From positions 419,332-483,331 of the forward strand of contig VZRR01003270.1 in NCBI GenBank assembly GCA_013398015.1: 64,000 nucleotides of DNA. Direction: 5' to 3'. The position numbers and the translations under genes are program-made. This DNA comes from Oreocharis arfaki. Its lineage: Eukaryota; Chordata; Aves; Passeriformes; Paramythiidae. How positions within the stretch are numbered: position 1 is the first letter of the stretch; each line of letters opens with the position of its first letter. Below, in pieces: positions 1 through 10,526 of this stretch. A model generated the notes under the pieces. That model was not told where the DNA came from, did not search any database, and saw only the letters and a program-made list of their open reading frames with translations.

Positions 1-3000
1 TTCTTGGGTCTTCTCTTGCCTCAAGAGAGACTCTGCAGGAGTGTCATTTTTCTGCTCTCACTTTGGTTTTACATGCCATACTAATTACCTCGGTTTTGAA
101 AAAGGCTGATTGGTCTGTCAGTCTTCTGCTAGTTTGCTTGTCTCAAACCTATAAGGATGAGATAAAGAAGTAGGTTTCCCTATTTAATTTTAAAAATGGG
201 TACGAATTTGAACAAGGGCTCAAATAGAAATAAAAGGTTAATGGTAGACTACCAATAAAAAAAGGCAATTGGGTGGGGGGGGGCTTAAATATACAAGAAT
301 GGAAGAGTGAAACACCATGAAAGGGCTGAGACATCACACCCAGATGGCTGTACATGTTTGCCTGCAGACGTCTGCAAAGGTCACCCAAACTGTCATGCAA
401 AGTTCCAGGGTTCTGTGATTCCAGTGTATTCATGTTGATTCATGGATTAGATTAATTTCTCTGAAATTTCTCGAGATCCCTGCTAATGATAAATTCTTCC
501 TTAAAAGCATTCTTTTCCTCCTAGATAGCTCTGATATAAGATTCTCTGGCAGACTGAGCAACATGATGTTTTAGCCCTTTTTCGGGTTGTCCTGATATCT
601 CTCCTGTTCAGTCTTGTTAATAACCTGCCCTTGATTTGCAGCTACAGAACTGGGCAGCAGAACTCATCTTGTTGTTACTGGGAGGTGCATGGTGCACCCT
701 GGAATTATTTAACTGGATACATGCAACTTCTACTGATGGAGAAATAGTACTTTTTATGCACTGGGGTCACAGTGTGGAAGTTTAGAGTTCACTGTGGGAT
801 TTAACTCTCATTCACTGAAGGTGCAGGGAGAGACAAAAATCTGCCAAGTTAAAACGTTCCCTGCTGGAGAAAAGGTAGAATTGATGGATAAACAACCTAA
901 ACCACTGATATCAGGATTCAGTAGTGCTGTTAGAGATTAAATACTATGCATGTCAGTACCTGGCTTTCCCAGAGTTTAAATGCAAGGGATGGTGTTGAAA
1001 CTTGGCCCTTTTTTGGAACTTGATATTTTGTGTGCAGATCTCTTCATCATGAAACATAAATTCCAGCCCAAAGCTCCCTGACAGACTCGGTGGTTTCCAA
1101 GGAAGATTTATGCAGAGGCTCCCCTGTGGCACACAGGGAAGGGACGAGCCTCCCTAGTGCCAGGAGCCAGCGATGCCCTACAGTGCTCCTGCAGCTCCTG
1201 ACTCAACAGCTTGGGCAGATAATCCTCCCTCCCCGCTGAGGTGAGGCTGTACCTCGGCTCAGAGCTCTGCCTGTGTCTCCAGGAGTGCTTCTTCCTCTAG
1301 CACACACTTCACTGAAGAACTCTGTGTGCTCTAAGAAGCATTAGTGAACCTCCTACCCTGGCCCTCAGGTTAGTCACTGCAACCAAAAGCCCTGCAGTTG
1401 TTCCTGGTAGGCTTGTAGCCCTTTCTAAGAGCTGGCATAGCTCTCCTGCTTGGAAATGTTAACCCCTGTAGGTTAAGCATATGTTTATTCAAATTCTCAG
1501 GAAGCTGTGAGTTGAAGGATGCATTTTTGTCCTGGTTTCTGTCTGCCTATTTAAGGTTTTTGCTTCTCTGCTGGTGCTGTATGTGGTGCTTAGAGACACT
1601 CAGACACTGGGACATCCGTGCTTGAGAGGAGAGTGTGGGTGTGTTGATGGAACTACCAGGAGGTACTATACATGCTAAATCTCAGGAGGCCGGGATTAAA
1701 ACATTTTTATTACCACATGAGAGCAAATGAGTTGAAATGGGTGTGCTACTTACAGAGGTCACATCAGGATTTCTTATTAACCCTTCTCACATTACTTGTT
1801 CCATTATGCCTTCTTGCTCCATGAAGAGAACAATTAGGTACGGTTGTAAATATTAATTTTATAGTGGGCACAAATCAGAATCAAATTCAGGTTTGAAAAT
1901 GTGCATGTGACGAGTTTTGGACCCATCGTTTTCAGTTTTCCCCCTAATATATAACCACTCCCCCAGATTTAGACAAGCCAGGACATAAAATAAGAGCACG
2001 TGTAAATCTGGCCCTTTCCATCCAAATTTGTTTCTGCTTTTGGCACTGCCCTTTTAAAGCCAGATTTGCAGCCACTGCCCGAACTGTGCAGAATGCCAGT
2101 GGATGAACACGTCTGCAGAGCAGTGCACAAATGCATTCAAGTGCTCATCTGCCCATGAAGAGGCTGCAACTGTCTCTCCAGATACTGGGTAGGTGTAAAC
2201 AAGTGACAATCCCTGCACACATGAACAGAGAGCATTTATGGACAGGGCGAAATTGGGATGTTCTGGAGGCTGGTGGGAAATGTGATCTTCGGACACCTCC
2301 TGAAGGCAGCAGCATCTCTGAGCTGAGTTTACATCTTCAGTCTCTGTGAAACCTTACTCCAGATTTCTGCATCTTTTTGCCTCTGCTTAGGAGGCTGTAT
2401 TGAAAATCTGTCTCTGTTATCCTCAGTATTAATTATCCTTAAGTGTCAGCCAGAGCAGAGGGCTCTGCACCCCTCCAGCTCCTGAGGAGAAGCAAGTCCT
2501 GGAGCCAGGAATGTGCAGGCAAGAACAAAGCAGAGACAAACTTTGCCTTGGCTGTTTGATGAGAGGGCTGATCCAAGGGCCAAATCTTACTCTTGGTTTC
2601 AGCCCCTCCATTAGTAGCTGATAATCCCATGCACCTCATTTCCCCCACCACTGACTAGTTTTATAATGCTTACTTTGGGTAGTGTCTACATCTGAAAATT
2701 ATTCAAAGTTGCATTGGGGGGGTTCTGTACATTCCCAGCTCGAGATAAGATTTCTGGAGAAATGTGTGTGGCTTTTCTGTAAATGTGATCTGGGAGCCAA
2801 GCTGGGCAGCTCTTGGTTCAAGCCGATGTATTGTTCTCAGGCACAATTAGACTTTGATTAACAGTTTTATTGCTAGTGCTTATGATACAGAGGACTGCAA
2901 ATAAATGCCCTTCTCTCTTGTATTTTAACTAAAATATTTAATCCAGGCTCATCTGGTATTTTTCATTATTAACACTACTCTATTATCATTATTTTTACTG

Positions 3001-4778
3001 CATTTCACTTTCAGGCAGCTGTTTTTCACAGTACTTTGCTAGTCCAGCTAGCTTGAGGTACAGAGTGAGCCTCTCTGCAACCAGCTCTTGTCACTGAAGA
3101 CGTGATAACCTACAGCTTTGTTAATGTCAAACGAGATTCCTAAGTGCTTGGGGACGTGGTAATCAGGCCAGGGATATTTCCTTTTCTGTTTTCTACCTGA
3201 TCTGGTAGGTAGACTAGAACAGGCTTTGCCTGTTTTGGCCCTTAATTAGGCAGATTTCCTTCCGTGGCTGGAAGCAGCCTGACCAGCAAAGCCTCCAGGC
3301 CTGAGGCTGGGTTCTGGGACAGCTGCAGGTTGCACGCTGCTTCCCTACCCCAGGAGCTGCTTGTCTCCCTGCCATGCACAGCAGCAGCACATTCCCACCT
3401 GAGGGAATGCTTTCCTCATGTCTGCAGCCAGCACCTGGCCTTTCAGATTGGTGCAGAAGGAGGGAATTTGGGTGACCAGCTGCCTTCAATCACAGCTGAA
3501 CTGTGCTTTTGATGGTCGTGCTGCTGCGAGATTTCATAGATCCTGCAGGCAACTGAGTGGGAAATACTCTGTGTGTGTGTTTGTATTGTTTTCTGTACTT
3601 GTAGAGAAGTTTGGCTCCGTGCACTCACGCTCTGAAAGAGAGCATCCAGCAGTTTGTCACCCACCAGGAAAGGAACAGGTGCCACTCAGGCTGATGCACC
3701 TATCCCAGGGAGAGCTCTGACATGGTTTCCTACCAAAACAATGCTCATGGCTCGGGTAGGTCGGGCTGGTGCCATATCAGGGAAAAAACGTTGTCCAAGA
3801 GCTGTGTAGGAGCACTGGCTCAGAACGGGGAGAACCCTTTCCATCCTCACTCTCCTCGTGTCTACAGGTTGGTGTTTGAACCCGTGCCTTGTGTGGCAGA
3901 TTCATTTTTCCTTCTTGTCACAGCTACTTCAAAGCAGGAATACTTTGAGCAGGCAGCCCTAAGTCCAGATGGAGAGTACAGGTCTCTAAAAATAATGTCT
4001 GTGGGACTGAGCGTGCTATTTTAGCCCGAACAAAGGAGGTTCAAACGTGAGCTGTTGTAGGTTAAGGGCTTCAATGGTAAAAGTGTATCCTCAGGTACAT
4101 CTCTTCATCACTCCTATCTTCAACAAATACCTTGGGTTTCTGTATTGATTTATACAAGGTCAGCAGCTTTACGAAAAGCCAATAAGCCACATCTTGCCAC
4201 AACCACATTTCTTGGCTTCTGTGCAGTCAAAAGCTAAACTTGATGCCCACATGGATTTTTTTTAAACAGTTACATGCATATGCAATGATTTTAAAAGCTC
4301 TCCCACAGAGTGTTTCATGTTTGTATTATTGTTTTGTTTATACTACTAGTAGTAGCTGACTAAAGACATGTCAGTGTCTTCTGGGGAGGCTTGTCCTTTC
4401 TGCACATATGTGTTTGTGCATGCACAACAATATACTTTTGTCTTATTTTATAACTCTTAGGCTATTTATGTCATTGCATCTTCACACCCAGCCTTGGTTT
4501 AAAAGCATTACAAATTATTTCTTACTATAATTTTTCAAACTTTGAATATAGGCATAGAACTCTCGAAGGGTGTTTTTAAAGTGCTTCAAAATTGTGGATT
4601 TCTTTTCCTAGTAGTGCAAAATCCCCTCAATCAGCTTTCCCAATCCCAAGAAAATCCAGATTCAGCGACTGTGACTTCGGCTCCAATATGCTGCAGAGAG
4701 TTTGTTTCAGAAAGAGATGGTTTTGCAGATGGAAATGATTAGCAATAAAATGTATTGCAATAATGGAGCGTGCTAAGG
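1..4778 (+). other. CACNA1C intron 3, left part; no recognised features
   Basis: I see no exon, RNA gene or recognisable transposon here. Open frames are short and lack coding character. Small items only: a G-run near 273-283 and a short TG run near 3568-3580. Assignment to intron 3 is inferred from the downstream exon 4 equivalent and the known large size of this intron in vertebrates. Confidence 0.6.
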
Positions 4779-6668
4779 TTACATAAGTTCAAAAATACAC
4801 AGTAAAAACAGACTGTCATTTGCCTTCTCACAGAGCTGACCCAATTAAAAATGCTCACTGTGCTGCATCACACGAGCAGCAGTCCTCTCAATTCTCTCCA
4901 CTTATCTCCTTTTCTTCATTCCTCCATTATTTTTCCTCTCCTTGCTTGATCTATCAGCTCTTCCCACTTCATGTTTGTATGTCCCATCTCAGCCTCCTCT
5001 CTTGTGTTTCCGCAGGAGACTCTTTATTCCTTCTCTGTGGTTCTCTGAGAGGGGATGTGCAGAAAAAAGCCTGCTGTGATTCACCCCAAAGTGCAATCCA
5101 CGCCGACTTACGGAGCAGCGCTGCTCTATGGAGCTGGGATTGTGTGTGCATTGATGTGCTGATGGATATGAAGGTTGCCCTTTGTATTTCCTCCAGGAAT
5201 GCCCAGATGGATATGAAGGTTGCCCTTTGTATTTCCTCCAGGAATGCCCAGACAGCAAATGAATCAGTGAGTGCAGAGGGCAGGTTTATCGAAGGATAAA
5301 TCACACTTCTCCCTTCCCACCCAAGGCACGTGAAAGAACCTTTCTCCCACAGCAGGCAAGAGGCACGTGCGAGTGCTGGGACTGAGGAAGATCTCCTGTG
5401 CCTGGCAGTGCCAGGAGCAGCTGTTCCCTCATCCCCTGTTCAGGATGGCTGCTGGGGACAGGAGTATCCATGTGCCACAGACAGTGTATTGCATTACAGA
5501 GAGCCTGAAAAGGCCATTTTGAATTGGGCTGCATTAGTGAAGGACATAAAATCTGCGTGAAGCCGCTCAATGAGGTTTGCAGCTAACAAGGAAGGATCAG
5601 CCCACTGAGGAGGGGGAAGATACAAGAAATTAAGTTTAGATTGTCTTCCCCCAGCTTGCTTCAACAAGTGTGATTATCTGGCTACCCTCTGTCTTGTTAA
5701 CCATGTACAATAACAACCGTATAGAAGAAAAATAAAAGCCAGCTTGCTCATTCAGGGAAGCACAAATAACACAAACAGGAGGAACACCAGAGCTTCTGCA
5801 TGGAATGGCTGTGCTTTGTTTTTACGACTGGCACAAGGTGGGAATACAGGGAAATAGCCATCTGTATCTTTTCCTATGCGTGAATTCTGACAGGCAAAGG
5901 ATTGCAAGAAACTAGCAAGCGACAGGGCAGGTTCAAAGCAGTCACGAGAAGTTGGCTTTTAACATGGCCTAGGAGACATCTGCAGAGCTCCTTCACGCAG
6001 GGTGCCATGGATATTAAAGAGTTCACAGAAGTTCAAGAGGAGGCCTGATCCAAATATGTTTCTTCTTGGTTTTAGTGGCTCTAATCAGTCTGACCACCCT
6101 TTGATGGGTTGCCTTGGTTTGTACAGAAGTGGCTACAAATTTTCAAACAGTTCAGGGATTTTTTTATCTGATGAGACTGTTGGAGAATGAGAAGGTTTGA
6201 CTCTGCCACTGTTCCTCCATGATCCTGGTTCTCTTCTTTTCTCACTGGGTGTCTGGCTCTACCTTGTGGTCTTCCACATTTAGAGTGCAATTCACCTGCT
6301 TATGCTTGGGCATGTGCCGTTTTAGGTACTCAGAGTGTCCTGCCTGGCCCCTAAGAAGGCTTGGCTCTTTGCTAGGGCCCATGGCAGATCTGCCAGCCCA
6401 ACACGTCCGCCTCAGAAAGTTTTTCAAAATGTCTCTGTTCACAAAACTGAAACTTGTCCTTAAAACATGCGTTTTGTTCAGCAGTTTTTAGTACATCTGC
6501 ATTTGACTGTATGCTTTGAATTCTTTATTTCCCTCCTTCCCCTTCATTCTTCTTGTGAATTTCTCTTCTTTTCACTTCCTATCAATGTCACCTCCTCTGC
6601 ATGCCCTCCCCCCCTCTCCAGCTCTGGTAATGTGGTTGTTCTCCATTTTCCATCAAAGGGGCATTTTG
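4779..6668. repeat. Copy 1 of a ~1.9 kb near-identical direct duplication (probable assembly duplication)
   Basis: This segment runs from ttacataagttcaaaaat to aaaggggcattttg and reappears from 6670 at an offset of 1891. Outside the internal tandem repeat I counted six single-base differences, at 5011, 5330, 5366, 5399, near 6319 and near 6468, plus a one-base T-run length change. The copies meet at a single N (6669). Divergence near 0.3% with an N at the seam is the pattern of two haplotypes or an unmerged contig overlap placed in tandem, rather than an old duplication. Nothing in it looks coding. The equal-length 159-codon open frames found in both copies are simply copies of each other. 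Confidence 0.93.
5161..5250. repeat. Perfect 45-bp tandem duplication
   Basis: Two identical 45-bp units beginning gatggatatgaaggttgccc occupy 5161-5205 and 5206-5250. The same pair is present in copy 2 at 7052-7141. Because both copies carry it, this duplication predates the split between them. Confidence 0.95.
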
Positions 6669-6669
6669 N
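6669..6669. other. Single-N assembly seam
   Basis: The only ambiguous base in this region lies exactly between the two copies of the 1.9-2.1 kb repeat, so it marks a contig join rather than a sequencing ambiguity. Confidence 0.95.
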
Positions 6670-7051
6670 TTACATAAGTTCAAAAATACACAGTAAAAAC
6701 AGACTGTCATTTGCCTTCTCACAGAGCTGACCCAATTAAAAATGCTCACTGTGCTGCATCACACGAGCAGCAGTCCTCTCAATTCTCTCCACTTATCTCC
6801 TTTTCTTCATTCCTCCATTATTTTTCCTCTCCTTGCTTGATCTATCAGCTCTTCCCACTTCATGTTTGTATGTCCCATCTCAGCCTCCTCTCTTGTGTTT
6901 CTGCAGGAGACTCTTTATTCCTTCTCTGTGGTTCTCTGAGAGGGGATGTGCAGAAAAAAGCCTGCTGTGATTCACCCCAAAGTGCAATCCACGCCGACTT
7001 ACGGAGCAGCGCTGCTCTATGGAGCTGGGATTGTGTGTGCATTGATGTGCT

Positions 7052-7141
7052 GATGGATATGAAGGTTGCCCTTTGTATTTCCTCCAGGAATGCCCAGATG
7101 GATATGAAGGTTGCCCTTTGTATTTCCTCCAGGAATGCCCA
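7052..7141. repeat. Perfect 45-bp tandem duplication, second occurrence
   Basis: This is the counterpart of the pair at 5161-5250, at the constant 1891-bp offset, with both units unchanged. Confidence 0.95.
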
Positions 7142-7933
7142 GACAGCAAATGAATCAGTGAGTGCAGAGGGCAGGTTTATCGAAGGATAAATCACACTTC
7201 TCCCTTCCCACCCAAGGCACATGAAAGAACCTTTCTCCCACAGCAGGCAAGAGGCAGGTGCGAGTGCTGGGACTGAGGAAGATCTCCTGGGCCTGGCAGT
7301 GCCAGGAGCAGCTGTTCCCTCATCCCCTGTTCAGGATGGCTGCTGGGGACAGGAGTATCCATGTGCCACAGACAGTGTATTGCATTACAGAGAGCCTGAA
7401 AAGGCCATTTTGAATTGGGCTGCATTAGTGAAGGACATAAAATCTGCGTGAAGCCGCTCAATGAGGTTTGCAGCTAACAAGGAAGGATCAGCCCACTGAG
7501 GAGGGGGAAGATACAAGAAATTAAGTTTAGATTGTCTTCCCCCAGCTTGCTTCAACAAGTGTGATTATCTGGCTACCCTCTGTCTTGTTAACCATGTACA
7601 ATAACAACCGTATAGAAGAAAAATAAAAGCCAGCTTGCTCATTCAGGGAAGCACAAATAACACAAACAGGAGGAACACCAGAGCTTCTGCATGGAATGGC
7701 TGTGCTTTGTTTTTACGACTGGCACAAGGTGGGAATACAGGGAAATAGCCATCTGTATCTTTTCCTATGCGTGAATTCTGACAGGCAAAGGATTGCAAGA
7801 AACTAGCAAGCGACAGGGCAGGTTCAAAGCAGTCACGAGAAGTTGGCTTTTAACATGGCCTAGGAGACATCTGCAGAGCTCCTTCACGCAGGGTGCCATG
7901 GATATTAAAGAGTTCACAGAAGTTCAAGAGGAG

Positions 7934-8261
7934 GCCTGATCCAAATATGTTTCTTCTTGGTTTTAGTGGCTCTAATCAGTCTGACCACCCTTTGATGGGT
8001 TGCCCTGATTTGTACAGAAGTGGCTACAAATTTTCAAACAGTTCAGGGATTTTTTATCTGATGAGGCTGTTGGAGAATGAGAAGGATCCATGGGAATGGA
8101 TCCTTGAGCAGCCTGATCCAAATCTGTTTCTTCTTGGTTTTAGTGGCTCTGATCAGTCTGACCACCCTTTGATGGGTTGCCTTGGTTTGTACAGAAGTGG
8201 CTACAAATTTTCAAACAGTTCAGGGATTTTTTATCTGATGAGACTGTTGGAGAATGAGAAG
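7934..8261. repeat. 177-bp period partial tandem duplication with hairpin junction
   Basis: Unit A (7934-8084) and unit B (8111-8261) are each 151 bp, beginning gcctgatccaaat and ending gagaatgagaag. They are separated by 26 bp (8085-8110). The junction holds a perfect inverted repeat with arms AAGGATCCAT (8082-8091) and ATGGATCCTT (8096-8105) around a GGGA loop. Copy 1 of the larger repeat has a single unit that is A-like on its left and B-like on its right. Confidence 0.9.
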
Positions 8262-9072
8262 GTTTGACTCTGCCACTGTTCCTCCATGATCCTGGTTCTC
8301 TTCTTTTCTCACTGGGTGTCTGGCTCTACCTTGTGGTCTTCCACATTTAGAGTGCAATTCACCTGCTTATGCTTGGGCATGTGCCCTTTTAGGTACTCAG
8401 AGTGTCCTGCCTGGCCCCTAAGAAGGCTTGGCTCTTTGCTAGGGCCCATGGCAGATCTGCCAGCCCAACACGTCCGCCTCAGAAAGTTTTTCAAAATGTC
8501 TCTGTTCACAAAACTGAAACTTGTCCTTAAAACATGTGTTTTGTTCAGCAGTTTTTAGTACATCTGCATTTGACTGTATGCTTTGAATTCTTTATTTCCC
8601 TCCTTCCCCTTCATTCTTCTTGTGAATTTCTCTTCTTTTCACTTCCTATCAATGTCACCTCCTCTGCATGCCCTCCCCCCCTCTCCAGCTCTGGTAATGT
8701 GGTTGTTCTCCATTTTCCATCAAAGGGGCATTTTGGAGTATGGGAGGTGCCTTCAATCCGTGTGCTGAAATTAGCCTGTGGATCGTGTAGCGAGCTCTGT
8801 GTGCATGTGTGTGGCTGGAAACTGTGGAGGGACACCTCCCGAAGAGCTAAATTACAGAACAAAAGAAAAATCACTTCGGTTTTAGCCGATGACTTGGCCT
8901 TCCCACATGCCCACTAGCTAAAGCAGCAATTGGGATAATTCATTAATGAAATCATCTTCCAATAATAGTTGTCCGGATTGAATCAGCTGCATCTCTGCAT
9001 CTCTTCCTTCTCGTCTGCCTTTTGTTCGGGGTGAGGCTCCGAGGCTGAGCACGTCGCCAGCCAGGCGTGCAG

Positions 9073-9775
9073 GCTCGGTTCTGTGCTGCAGGCTCGGTTC
9101 CGTGCCGCGGGCTCGGTTCCGTGCCGCGGGCTCGGTTCCGTGCCGCGGGCTCGGTTCCGTGCCGCGGGCTCGGTTCCGTGCCGCGGGCTCGGTTCCGTGC
9201 CGCGGGCTCGGTTCCGTGCCGCGGGCTCGGTTCCGTGCCGCGGGCTCGGTTCCGTGCCGCGGGCTCGGTTCCGTGCCGCGGGCTCGGTTCCGTGCCGCGG
9301 GCTCGGTTCCGTGCCGCGGGCTCGGTTCCGTGCCGCGGGCTCGGTTCCGTGCCGCGGGCTCGGTTCCGTGCCGCGGGCTCGGTTCCGTGCCGCGGGCTCG
9401 GTTCCGTGCCGCGGGCTCGGTTCCGTGCCGCGGGCTCGGTTCCGTGCCGCGGGCTCGGTTCCGTGCCGCGGGCTCGGTTCCGTGCCGCGGGCTCGGTTCC
9501 GTGCCGCGGGCTCGGTTCCGTGCCGCGGGCTCGGTTCCGTGCCGCGGGCTCGGTTCCGTGCCGCGGGCTCGGTTCCGTGCCGCGGGCTCGGTTCCGTGCC
9601 GCGGGCTCGGTTCCGTGCCGCGGGCTCGGTTCCGTGCCGCGGGCTCGGTTCCGTGCCGCGGGCTCGATTCCATGCCGCAGGCTCAGTTCTGTGCTGCAGG
9701 CTCGGTTCTGTGCCGCATGCTCGGTTCTGTGCCGCAGGCTCGGTTCCGTGCCGCAGGCTCGGTTCCGTGCCGCAG
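9073..9775. repeat. 19-bp GC-rich minisatellite, 37 units
   Basis: The unit GCTCGGTTCCGTGCCGCGG repeats 37 times in exactly 703 bp. Unit 1 (9073-9091) is a variant. Units 2-31 (9092-9661) are identical. Units 32-37 (9662-9775) carry substitutions, mostly C-to-T or G-to-A, several at CpG sites. Each core unit has four CpGs and one CCGCGG palindrome. The unit lacks stop codons on either strand and 19 is not a multiple of three, so long artefactual open frames run through it in all frames. There are no distinct spacers, so it is not a CRISPR array. Confidence 0.98.
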
Positions 9776-10038
9776 GCTCTCGGAGCCGGCCGTGGCACCT
9801 GTCAGCCCCACCAAGAGAGCTCAGGGCAGCCTGGTCCTTGAGCAGCCAGCAGCCCAGCCCTCCTCCTGAGGCATCCCCAGAAACTGCCCCTTGCCGCTCG
9901 CTTCCCTGCCCTGTCTCCACAAAGCAGCTCCAAATCCGGGTCACCAAGGAATGGGTTAAAATGCTGAAGGGAGAGAGTGGCCGTGTGTGTAATGCCGGCA
10001 CAGCCACCCACGGCCCCCGAAGGGAAAGCCTTGGATCT

Positions 10039-10048
10039 CCTTATAAGG
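10039..10048. promoter_or_regulatory. Candidate CArG box (SRF motif) inside a near-palindrome
   Basis: CCTTATAAGG is a perfect CC(A/T)6GG match and is itself palindromic. The surrounding 20 bp (10034-10053) is also an inverted repeat with only one mismatched pair, and both ends read GATC. SRF binds such sites in muscle genes. Whether this one is used is unknown; the sequence shows only the motif. Confidence 0.4.
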
Positions 10049-10516
10049 GGATCTTTTTCCTGAAGAAAGTGGTCAGGATCTGGCCGGGAGCGTGTTCGGT
10101 CTGTGTGTGAGCACAGTGCTGTCACCTCGGTGCTGCTGAGCTCAGCGCAGGCTTTCTCCGAGGCGGGAGGGAGGCGCTGGGGGTCAGGACAGCTCAGGCA
10201 CTGCTGCTTTTAGCAGTACAGTGCACTTACAAAGAAACCTGGTGGGTATGGTCTTTACTTTTGCAGCCTCTATTCGAGACCTGTAGACCCTGTTGGAATA
10301 TTGTGTTATTATAGATTTCCTGCTCCAGCTCTCCTGTCCAAAATTATTCTTGTATTCTTCTCTGATTTTTTTTTCTTTTTCTCTTACTGCTTTCCAGGCA
10401 TGGGCACTCTTGTGCACAAGAATACCCGCACATCCACCCAAGCCAGTACAGCTGGCCTGCACACGAGCACAAGGGTGTCTGAATGTGCAGGGGGCTTGGG
10501 ATGATTATTTACATTC

Positions 10517-10526
10517 CCTTTTATGG
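10517..10526. promoter_or_regulatory. Second candidate CArG box
   Basis: CCTTTTATGG is a perfect CC(A/T)6GG match 478 bp downstream of the first. Both sites are followed by ggatct. Perfect matches are expected about four times per 64 kb by chance, so the spacing rather than the presence is the notable point. Confidence 0.35.

Larger units (their letters stand above)
6670..8735. repeat. Copy 2 of the direct duplication, carrying an extra 177 bp
   Basis: Copy 2 is 2066 bp against 1890 bp in copy 1. The difference is one extra unit of an internal 177-bp period repeat (7934-8261), less one T in a T-run. It ends at gcattttg and then runs into unique sequence beginning gagtatggg. Copy 1 is preceded by unique sequence ending gtgctaagg. 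Removing either copy and the N would rejoin unique flank to unique flank, as expected for a false duplication. Confidence 0.93.

Noticed and set aside
4820..7190. Two identical 159-codon open frames (start MPSHRADPIK) as a duplicated gene
   Set aside because: They are identical only because the whole segment is duplicated around an N. There is no family motif, and the frames cross a 45-bp tandem repeat.
9073..9775. CRISPR array
   Set aside because: Units abut directly with no spacers, and the host is a vertebrate.
10039..10050. TATA box (cttataag) of an internal CACNA1C promoter
   Set aside because: No first-exon-like sequence with a donor site follows it, and the motif fits a CArG box better. 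Motif alone is not enough.
8918..10110. Very long open frames (250-350 codons) on both strands over the minisatellite
   Set aside because: The 19-bp unit has no stop in any frame on either strand, so every frame stays open. The peptides are a 19-residue periodic artefact with no start context or splice support.
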